This document shows positions 1-5,745 of a DNA stretch of 64,000 nt, piece by piece. Positions within the stretch are counted from its first letter, which is position 1. The number at the start of each line of letters is the position of its first letter. Source of the stretch: Streptomyces sp. RKAG290 (GTDB lineage Bacteria; Actinomycetota; Actinomycetes; Streptomycetales; Streptomycetaceae); assembly GCF_023701695.1 (NCBI RefSeq), contig NZ_JAJOZC010000001.1:3347894-3411893 (forward strand), given 5' to 3'. A program made the position numbers and the translations under genes. A model generated the notes under the pieces. That model was given only the letters and a program-made list of their open reading frames with translations. It was not told the origin of the DNA and ran no database searches.

Positions 1-95
1 GCGACCGGCGGCTCAACCACCGCCCCGAGGTGATCGCCGGGGTCCTCGAAGCCGACTGCGCGGCCCGCCTCACGGCCTTCTTCCGCGACCGCTGA
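1..95 (+). CDS. tadA: tRNA adenosine(34) deaminase, C-terminal end (partial)
   Basis: Only the last 30 codons and the stop (TGA at 93-95) are inside the window; the reading frame starts at base 3. The visible peptide contains NHRPEVIAGVLEADCAARL and ends in FFRDR, which I recognise as the C-terminal helix of bacterial TadA; the catalytic HAE and PCxxC motifs lie outside. TadA converts A34 to inosine in tRNA-Arg(ACG), and a tRNA-Arg(ACG) gene is present at 24977-25049. The location directly before a tRNA-Ser is the arrangement I recall for Streptomyces tadA. Confidence is limited by the short visible length. Confidence 0.75.
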   Translation, partial: DRRLNHRPEVIAGVLEADCAARLTAFFRDR

Positions 96-173
96 ACCGG
101 CTTCCGCGTGTCCGCGGGGCGCCTCGGGCAATCGGATTTCGAAGGACGGCCGAGATGGTCTAAGCTCTCTCTC

Positions 174-258
174 GGTAGCGTGTCCGAGCGGCCGAAGGAG
201 CTCGCCTCGAAAGCGAGTGTGGGGAAACTCACCGAGGGTTCAAATCCCTCCGCTACCG
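174..258 (+). tRNA. tRNA-Ser (anticodon CGA)
   Basis: Class II tRNA. The acceptor arms GGTAGCG (174-180) and CGCTACC (251-257) pair perfectly, G258 is the discriminator, and a long variable arm is present. The anticodon loop reads CTCGAAA, giving CGA (Ser, UCG codons). The T arm has GGTTCAAATCC. The encoded 3' tail reads GCA, so a full CCA is not encoded. A strong terminator-like hairpin follows at 267-300. Confidence 0.96.
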
Positions 259-266
259 CAGGTAGA

Positions 267-300
267 TGAAGGGGCAGACCCGTTTGGGTCTGCCCCTTCA
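267..300 (+). terminator. Hairpin terminator of tRNA-Ser(CGA)
   Basis: A perfect 15-bp inverted repeat (267-281 with 286-300) closes a 4-nt loop GTTT. It lies 8 nt past the tRNA. There is no U-tract, as is usual for Streptomyces terminators. Confidence 0.85.
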
Positions 301-470
301 CTGCGTTCCGTCTCCGATCCGGCGGGCCTCGGCCACGAGCCCGTGGGGCAGCCCCGGCCCCCACGCAGGCGTGGTCGATCGGCCCGTCCCGGTAGGAGGC
401 GCTCGCGAGCTCCGGAGCCAGGACGATCAGGGCCCGCAGGTCTTCGCCGGCGCGCCGGCGAGGGCCCCCA

Positions 471-528
471 CGCGCAGCACCGCGGCCCCGGACCGACAGA
501 GGTCGGTCCGGGGCCGCGGTGCTGCGCG
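471..528. repeat. Perfect 27-bp inverted repeat, 4-nt loop
   Basis: The left arm 471-497 and right arm 502-528 are exact reverse complements around the loop AGAG. It begins CGCGCAGCACCGCGG and would form an extremely stable hairpin. No gene ends just upstream on either strand, so a simple terminator role is not obvious. Confidence 0.9.
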
Positions 529-538
529 GACGATCAGG

Positions 539-578
539 TCGGGGGAGGCGGCGTCGGGGGACAAGCCGCCTCCCCCGA
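539..578. repeat. 14-bp inverted repeat
   Basis: The arms 539-552 (TCGGGGGAGGCGGC) and 565-578 are perfect reverse complements with a 12-nt loop. It lies 10 nt after the 27-bp hairpin. Confidence 0.8.
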
Positions 579-598
579 TGAGAACAGGCCCTGCCAGC

Positions 599-630
599 CC
601 TCGCCGCGATCGGGGGATGCCGCGGCGAGG
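599..630. repeat. 10-bp inverted repeat
   Basis: CCTCGCCGCG (599-608) and CGCGGCGAGG (621-630) are perfect reverse complements with a 12-nt loop. It is the third hairpin of the series after the tRNA. Confidence 0.7.
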
Positions 631-859
631 ACCCCACAGTGAGGTCCTGTTCCTCGCCCCTCGGATTTCTGCCACATCCGCTGGGCTCGTCATCCATCCT
701 GCCGCCCCGCGGAAGCCGTGCGGACCGGCGAAGGACCCCGATCGCCGGGTCCTTGGTCCCTAAAGACCGAATGAGTGATCGAAACAGCAGGCGGATACGG
801 CCATTCGTGCGGATAGACTCGCCCGACTGCACAGGGGATCGAAGGGGAGTCAGGGGCAG

Positions 860-1024
860 ATGGTGCAAGCGAAGAAGATCGCTCTCTACTTGATAGTCGT
901 CTTCGTGCTCTACACGATCATCACGTCCCCGGCCCGGGCCGCGGATCTCGTCCAGGTAGGGTTCGAAGGCGTTTCGAGTGCCGCACAGGGCGTCGGCGAC
1001 TTCATGTCCGAGCTCGTGAAGTAG
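860..1024 (+). CDS. Small membrane or secreted protein, 54 aa
   Basis: ATG at 860 follows AGGGG five bases upstream and the frame ends TAG at 1022. The peptide starts MVQAKKIALYLIVVFVLYTI: a short basic N-terminus, one hydrophobic segment (about residues 7-21), then SPARA, which could be a signal-peptidase site. A soluble amphipathic tail (about residues 28-54) follows. Codon use is typical of the host. Only 10 bases separate it from the Dabb gene, so the two probably form a transcript. I recall near-identical small proteins at this place in other streptomycetes, but no function is known to me. Confidence 0.7.
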   Translation: MVQAKKIALYLIVVFVLYTIITSPARAADLVQVGFEGVSSAAQGVGDFMSELVK

Positions 1025-1034
1025 GAGTACCCGC

Positions 1035-1328
1035 ATGATCCGCCATCTGGTCCTGTTCAAGCTGAACGACGGCGTCGAGCGCGACGAGCCGCGGGTCGTC
1101 GCGGGGGCCGAGGCCTTCCGGGAACTGGCGGACAAGGTCCCCGAGCTGGAGTTCTGGGAGTGCGCCTGGAACATCACCGACCGGCCGATCGCGTACGACT
1201 TCGCCATCAACTCGGCCGTCGCCGACGAGGCCGCGCTGAAGAGTTACATCGAGCATCCGGCCCACCAGGCGGCCGCCGGTCAGTGGCGTGAATTCGCCAC
1301 CTGGGTGATCGCCGACTACCCGTTCTGA
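1035..1328 (+). CDS. Dabb-family (stress-responsive alpha-beta barrel) protein
   Basis: 97 aa, about the full length of a single Dabb domain. It begins MIRHLVLFKLNDGV, the typical first strand and His-containing signature (IRHxVLFKLxxG), has the central ELEFWECAWNI segment, and ends in the family-typical FATWVIADYPF. Dabb proteins are dimeric ferredoxin-like folds found in stress proteins and some polyketide cyclases; the substrate cannot be deduced. The start is supported by GTAGGAG 6-12 bases upstream. It lies 10 bases after the small membrane protein gene and is closed by a textbook terminator at 1346-1378. Confidence 0.9.
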   Translation: MIRHLVLFKLNDGVERDEPRVVAGAEAFRELADKVPELEFWECAWNITDRPIAYDFAINSAVADEAALKSYIEHPAHQAAAGQWREFATWVIADYPF

Positions 1329-1345
1329 CGGCTTCGGCCCTGCGA

Positions 1346-1378
1346 GCCCCTCACCACTGCGGTGAGGGGCTTTTCTTT
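1346..1378 (+). terminator. Rho-independent terminator
   Basis: The perfect 10-bp stem GCCCCTCACC (1346-1355) / GGTGAGGGGC (1361-1370), with loop ACTGC, is followed by TTTTCTTT. It closes the Dabb gene. Confidence 0.95.
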
Positions 1379-1507
1379 GTGTTTAAACCGATTCGAGGTC
1401 AACACGACGTAATGGGGTGCTTGCACATAGTGGACATGTCTTGTGATGCTATGACCGCTTTTGACGGATGAATTGACCGAAGTTGACCGCAAAGGGGTGG
1501 CGTCATC

Positions 1508-2424
1508 GTGCCGGCCAGTACCGCGCCTCAAGTGCCTCCCCAGACCGTCCAGACGGTGCAGACCGTCCAGACGGCACCGCCCAGCCGGACGGAGCAGCCG
1601 GCCCAGCCGGTGCAGACGATCCAGACCGAGACGCCCGACGACACCGCCACGCCCACCAGGACCAGGGGGCGGACACCAGGGCACTGACCCAGGTGCTCTT
1701 CGGGCAGCTCAAGGGGCTGGAGCCGGGCACCGCGGAGCACGGCCGGGTCCGGGCGGCACTGATCGAGGCGAACCTCCCCCTCGTGCGGTACGCCGCGGCG
1801 CGGTTCCGGAGCCGCAACGAACCGATGGATGACGTCGTCCAGGTCGGCACTATCGGACTGATCAACGCCATCGACCGGTTCGACCCCGAGCGCGGCGTGC
1901 AGTTTCCGACCTTCGCGATGCCGACCGTGGTCGGCGAGATCAAGCGGTACTTCCGGGACAACGTGCGGACCGTCCACGTGCCGCGCCGGCTGCACGAGCT
2001 CTGGGTCCAGGTCACCGGGGCCACCGAGGACCTGACGACCGCTCACGGCCGCTCGCCCACCACCGCGGAGATCGCCGACCGGCTGAAGATCTCCGAGGAC
2101 GAGGTACTGGCCTGCATCGAGGCGGGCCGCTCGTACCACGCGACCTCGCTGGAGGCTGCCCAGGAGGGCGACGGACTGCCCGGCCTGCTGGACCGGCTCG
2201 GCTACGAGGACCCGGCGCTGGCCGGGGTGGAACACCGCGACCTGGTCCGGCACCTGCTGGTCCAGCTGCCCGAACGCGAGCAGCGGATCCTGCTGCTGCG
2301 TTACTACAGCAATCTGACGCAGTCCCAGATCAGCGCCGAACTGGGGGTCTCGCAGATGCATGTGTCAAGGCTTCTGGCCAGAAGTTTCGCCCGACTGCGA
2401 TCCGCAAACAGGATCGAGGCGTAA
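1508..2424 (+). CDS. sigF: SigB/SigF-type RNA polymerase sigma factor (probable frameshift near the N-terminus)
   Basis: Group 3 sigma-70 of the SigB/SigF/SigG kind. Core region 2 ([20 protein letters not shown], then [37 protein letters not shown]), region 3 (VPRRLHELW) and region 4 ([33 protein letters not shown]) are complete. The Streptomyces homologue is the late-sporulation factor SigF. The core is read in the frame open from 1483, but the natural start looks like GTG 1508 (GGGGTGG 8-14 nt upstream) in another frame, giving [12 protein letters not shown]. That frame stops at 1687. One more G in the run 1665-1669 would fuse the two frames as [15 protein letters not shown] take this as an error or mutation, not a real short gene. 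Confidence 0.88.
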
Positions 2425-2506
2425 CCGGATCGGGTAAACAGCCCCCGGTGCGCTCCCGCCGGGCCAAATGCCCCACACCCCTTGTTAACTGCGCGAACTC
2501 CCCCAA

Positions 2507-2522
2507 GACTTGTCGACAAGTC
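2507..2522. promoter_or_regulatory. 16-bp perfect palindrome in the sigN upstream region
   Basis: GACTTGTCGACAAGTC is fully self-complementary. It lies 136 bases before the start of the second sigma factor gene and 82 bases after the first one ends. No binding protein can be assigned from sequence. Confidence 0.6.
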
Positions 2523-2658
2523 ACTACAGCGTGTTGCCGACATGTGACATTCTGCGGGAACCGCGTTTGCCGCTGCCTCCCCTCCGGTATTCAGGTGGAG
2601 GCTGCGTTCCTCCGATGGTCGCGGCCACCGCGACCGTCCGCGACCTCAAGGGGGTGGC

Positions 2659-3525
2659 ATGTCCGCAGAACAGGGCAGCTCGAAGGTGCTCACGCTCACC
2701 AAGAGCGCACCCGCACCCGTTGTGCTCACCAGCTCGTCGGAAGCCATCGACACCCGTACGCTGTCCCGCTCGCTGTTTGTGCGGCTCGCCGCACTGGGTC
2801 CCGCTCCGGGCCCGGAAGGAACGGAGAGCCCGGAGCGGGCCTATGTGCGGGACACACTCATCGAGCTCAACCTGCCGCTGGTGCGTTACGCCGCGGCGCG
2901 GTTCCGGAGCCGTAACGAACCCATGGAGGACATCGTCCAGGTCGGCACGATCGGCCTGATCAAGGCGATCGACCGGTTCGACTGCGAACGCGGCGTGGAG
3001 TTCCCGACGTTCGCGATGCCCACGGTCGTCGGCGAGATCAAGCGCTTCTTCCGCGACACCTCGTGGTCCGTGCGGGTGCCGCGCCGGCTTCAGGAGCTGC
3101 GGCTCGCCCTCACCAAGACCAGCGACGAGCTCGCCCAGAAGCTCGACCGCTCGCCGACCGTGCCGGAACTGGCCAAGGCGCTCGGGGTCTCCGAGGAGGA
3201 CGTGGTCGACGGCCTCGCCGTCGGCAATGCCTACACCGCCTCCTCGCTGGACTCGCCCTCCCCGGAGGACGACGGCGGCGAGGGGTCGCTGGCCGACCGG
3301 CTGGGATACGAGGACGCGGCGCTGGAGGGCGTCGAGTACCGCGAGTCGCTCAAGCCGCTGCTGGCCAAACTGCCGCCGCGCGAACGGCAGATCATCATGC
3401 TGCGGTTCTTCGCCAACATGACCCAGTCGCAGATCGGCGAGGAGGTCGGCATCTCGCAGATGCACGTCTCCCGGCTGCTGACCCGCACGCTCGCCCAGCT
3501 CAGGGAGGGGCTCATCGCCGACTGA
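2659..3525 (+). CDS. sigN: SigB/SigF-type RNA polymerase sigma factor, tandem paralogue
   Basis: 288 aa. It shares long identical stretches with its left neighbour in region 2 ([45 protein letters not shown]) and region 4 ([20 protein letters not shown]). It differs in the N-terminus and in region 3 (DTSWSVRVPRRLQELRLALT). In S. coelicolor the gene beside sigF is sigN, a sporulation and subapical stem sigma factor; I assign the name from position and family. ATG 2659 follows GGGGGTGG. A 234-base gap upstream gives it its own promoter region, with a palindrome at 2507. No anti-sigma gene is adjacent. Confidence 0.9.
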   Translation: MSAEQGSSKVLTLTKSAPAPVVLTSSSEAIDTRTLSRSLFVRLAALGPAPGPEGTESPERAYVRDTLIELNLPLVRYAAARFRSRNEPMEDIVQVGTIGLIKAIDRFDCERGVEFPTFAMPTVVGEIKRFFRDTSWSVRVPRRLQELRLALTKTSDELAQKLDRSPTVPELAKALGVSEEDVVDGLAVGNAYTASSLDSPSPEDDGGEGSLADRLGYEDAALEGVEYRESLKPLLAKLPPRERQIIMLRFFANMTQSQIGEEVGISQMHVSRLLTRTLAQLREGLIAD

Positions 3526-3582
3526 CCCGCGCGCAGCAGCGCAAGGGTTCCGAATTGACGGGCCGTCAGCCACACTGGCGCG

Positions 3583-4442
3583 ATGCGACGTCAGACATTC
3601 GTGCGGACCGGCCGCCGGGGCACCGTGATCGCCGCCTCGGCGGCCGTGCTGTGCCTGGGCGGCGCCCTGGCGGCCTGCGGCGCGGGGGCGGACGGCGGTG
3701 ACGGCTACGTGGCGGTCGGCGCGGCGGGCGCGCGGCCGCAGAAGGCGCCCACCGGTGCGGTGGCACCCACCGGGAAGGTGACCCTGATCCCGCTGGACGG
3801 CGAGCGCGGCGGCAGCGCGGACAGGGACCCGGAGCCGGGCTCCGCCGCGGCGGGCGGCGCCCCCGCCGGCAAGGGCGGCACAGGCGGCGGCACAGGCGGT
3901 GACGCCGGCAGCGCGAGCGGCGGCACGCAGTCGCCCAGCGGCTCCGGTGGGGCCGGCGGGTCCAGCGGGTCCAGCGGGTCCAGCGGGTCCGGCGCGAACG
4001 GTGGGTCCAGCGGGTCCAGTGCGGCCGGAGGCGGTGGTGCGGCCGGAGGCGACGGCTCAGGGGCGGCACCGGCTCGGGAAGCGGTTCGCCCGACCCGGCT
4101 ACCCCCTCGGCCCCCGGCACCACCGCGCCCGCAGGGCCGGCGGTACTGAAGGTGGGGGCGCCCGTGCGTGCGGCGGCGGACGAGCGCTGGTGCGAGAAGG
4201 TGACCGTGGAGTTCCGCAACACCGGCGGATCACCGGCGCGCTCGGGCACCGTCACCTTCGCCACGCACATCATCGGCGGACTGGGGATCGACTGGGCGAC
4301 CCGGGAATCGACAGCGCCGCTGCCCGCGCCTGTCGACGCGGGAGCGGCGCGGAAGAAGACGTACACCGTCTGTGTGGACGCCTGGCGGGTGCCCCTGGGC
4401 ATGCATATCGAGACCCGGGACGTCACCGCCGTCTGGAAGTGA
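3583..4442 (+). CDS. Putative lipoprotein with Ser/Gly-rich linker (frameshifted)
   Basis: The N-terminus MRRQTFVRTGRR, a hydrophobic stretch and lipobox LAAC (Cys32) indicate a lipoprotein. A long Gly/Ser/Ala linker follows, including six GGGTCCAGC-type codon triplets at 3958-4020. The conserved C-terminal domain, about 95 aa (ERWCEKVTVEFRNTGG, GTVTFATHIIGGLGIDWATR, TYTVCVDAWRVPLGMHIETR), is in another frame and resembles a small beta-sandwich. The N-terminal frame would otherwise stop at 4149. One more G in the run 4060-4063 joins the linker to ...PAVLKVGAPVRAAADERWC without a break. Two conserved cysteines may form a disulfide. Function unknown; it lies directly after the sigma pair. Confidence 0.75.
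3958..4020 (+). repeat. 9-bp tandem repeat GGGTCCAGC in the lipoprotein linker
   Basis: Four consecutive units at 3958-3993 and two at 4003-4020 encode Gly-Ser-Ser. They lie inside the coding region, 40 bases before the frame break. Confidence 0.9.
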
Positions 4443-4471
4443 CGGTTGAGGAGAGGGAGACCGGGGGCCGG

Positions 4472-4684
4472 TCAGCCGAGCGCGAGCCAGGCGACCGCGC
4501 CCAGGACGACGATCACCGCGACGACTGCGACGATCATTCCGGTCCTCGGTCCGGACGACACGGCCGCGGGCTGCTGCCTGCGCTGCGGCTCGCCCTCGTC
4601 GACGAAGGCGCGGAACATCTGGGTGTTGCCCGCCGGGTCGCCAGTACCCTCGGGACCCTGCGGTGCGTGGGGATTGTGTGCCAT
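4472..4684 (-). CDS. Small single-pass membrane protein, 70 aa
   Basis: The start at 4684 gives MAHNPHAPQGPEG. The soluble N-terminal half is Pro/Gly/Gln-rich (TQMFRAFVDEGEPQRRQQ), and a hydrophobic segment at about residues 50-69 (MIVAVVAVIVVLGAVAWLAL) ends the protein. Topology is probably N-in with a C-terminal anchor. It is convergent with the lipoprotein gene, 29 bases apart. The longer frame upstream to 4960 has no ribosome-binding support, so I chose the internal ATG that gives host-like codon use. No function recognised. Confidence 0.65.
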   Translation of the reverse strand: MAHNPHAPQGPEGTGDPAGNTQMFRAFVDEGEPQRRQQPAAVSSGPRTGMIVAVVAVIVVLGAVAWLALG

Positions 4685-5200
4685 GGGCCAGGACCCTAGC
4701 GAACTCGGCGGAAGCGCCCAACCCCCAGGGCGGTGAAGGCGCGAGACCGTAAGCCGGGGAACCGGTGAAGAAGGCGCGGGCGAAGGGCGGGCAGCCGCCG
4801 GGTCCACCGTGCCCCGGACGGGAAGAATCCCGGACCGGCCCGCACAACACCGGCGCTCTGCGAGCCAGTTGGTGATCTTCCGCGCCTCCGCATGCCCCGG
4901 CCCCCGTATATACGCGCGAAGGGCGAGCGCGCGCCGCTCAGTGGTGTCGCGGCATCGCACGGGAGCGCACCGGTTCCGTACGGAGGCCCGGACCAGGCCC
5001 GCACCACTGCGGCCTCGCGTGTGGCACGAGACACATCAGCCACCCACGTAGCGCACACGCTGGGGGTTTGACTATCGCCCTACACAGCCTTTTGCGTTCC
5101 TTTACTTATGCAAGCCGCTTTTCGTTTGCCTGCAGCAACCAACGGCTTCTATGGTTGCCCTAAGCAACAAGATGACCGGTGCGAGATGTCTGGGGGTCCC
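4685..5200. other. Intergenic region between small membrane gene and MarR gene
   Basis: About 500 bases with no convincing gene on either strand. It holds the upstream regions of both flanking genes. The last 110 bases are markedly more A/T-rich than the surroundings and contain two copies of a MarR-type operator (5126-5138, 5155-5167). Confidence 0.6.
5126..5168. promoter_or_regulatory. Two MarR-type operators upstream of the MarR gene
   Basis: TTGCCTGCAGCAA (5126-5138) and TTGCCCTAAGCAA (5155-5167) are both TTGC-n5-GCAA palindromes, sharing TTGCC-n3-AGCAA, with centres 29 bases apart. The second extends to GTTGC...GCAAC (5154-5168). MarR-family proteins are known to bind TTGC-n5-GCAA-like palindromes. 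The position just before the regulator start suggests autorepression and joint control of the downstream transporter. Confidence 0.7.
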
Positions 5201-5722
5201 GTGGCCGCACGGAGTCAGTACGAAGAACTGGCCCGTCAGCTCAGCGCCATCGGCGCGGTGAAACGGGGTCTCGGCCGCATCCTGCCCGCCGAATGTCCTG
5301 CCGGCTCCGCCGCCGTACTGGCACTGCTGAGTCAGCACGGCGAGATGCGGATCAGCAGGCTGGCCGAGTTCCTCGATGTCGACATGTCAGTGACCAGCCG
5401 GCACGTCGCCCACGTGGCGGAACGCGGCTGGATCGAACGGTCCCCGGATCCGGCGGACAAGCGCTCCCGGATCCTGCGGCTGACTCCCGCGGGCGAAGGC
5501 GTGCTCGACAACCTGAACTGCCGGACCACCGAAATGTTCGCCCACCATCTCCAGGATTGGTCCGACGAAGAGGTCGGACAGCTCAACACTTTGTTGGCCC
5601 GGCTGCGCGACAGCTTCTCCTGTCGCGGCCCCGGCGGGTGCCCCCCTGGGAAGCACAGCGGCGACTGCCGCTCCCGGCCGGCCGACAGCCACGACGGCTC
5701 GTACACCCGTACACCCGTGTAA
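5201..5722 (+). CDS. MarR-family transcriptional regulator
   Basis: Winged-helix domain: MRISRLAEFLDVDMSVTSRHVAHVAERGWIERSPDP is the helix-turn-helix region, followed by DKRSRILRLTPAGE, the beta-wing signature of MarR. From GTG 5201 it is 173 aa (VAARSQYEELARQL); ATG 5186 in the same frame is an alternative. The tail after about residue 130 is Cys/Gly-rich (SCRGPGGCPPG) and less conserved-looking. It lies 23 bases before the MFS gene on the same strand, with two palindromic operators upstream. It most likely represses itself and the exporter until a ligand binds. Confidence 0.88.
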   Translation: MAARSQYEELARQLSAIGAVKRGLGRILPAECPAGSAAVLALLSQHGEMRISRLAEFLDVDMSVTSRHVAHVAERGWIERSPDPADKRSRILRLTPAGEGVLDNLNCRTTEMFAHHLQDWSDEEVGQLNTLLARLRDSFSCRGPGGCPPGKHSGDCRSRPADSHDGSYTRTPV

Positions 5723-5745
5723 CAGAAGCAAAGACAAGGATTTAA

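Larger units (their letters stand above)
301..859. other. Spacer without convincing gene; three further hairpins
   Basis: The open frames here look like composition artefacts: they overlap each other on both strands, lack ribosome-binding sites and have no recognisable domain. The stretch carries three large inverted repeats (471-528, 539-578, 599-630). The 10-mer GGACGATCAG occurs at 421 and again at 528. I saw no copy of the tRNA 3' end, so there is no sign of an attachment site or integrated element. Confidence 0.6.

Noticed and set aside
217-893. Several overlapping open frames of 80-165 aa after tRNA-Ser
   Set aside because: They overlap on both strands, include inverted-repeat sequence, lack ribosome-binding sites and give Arg/Pro-rich products typical of chance frames in G/C-rich DNA.
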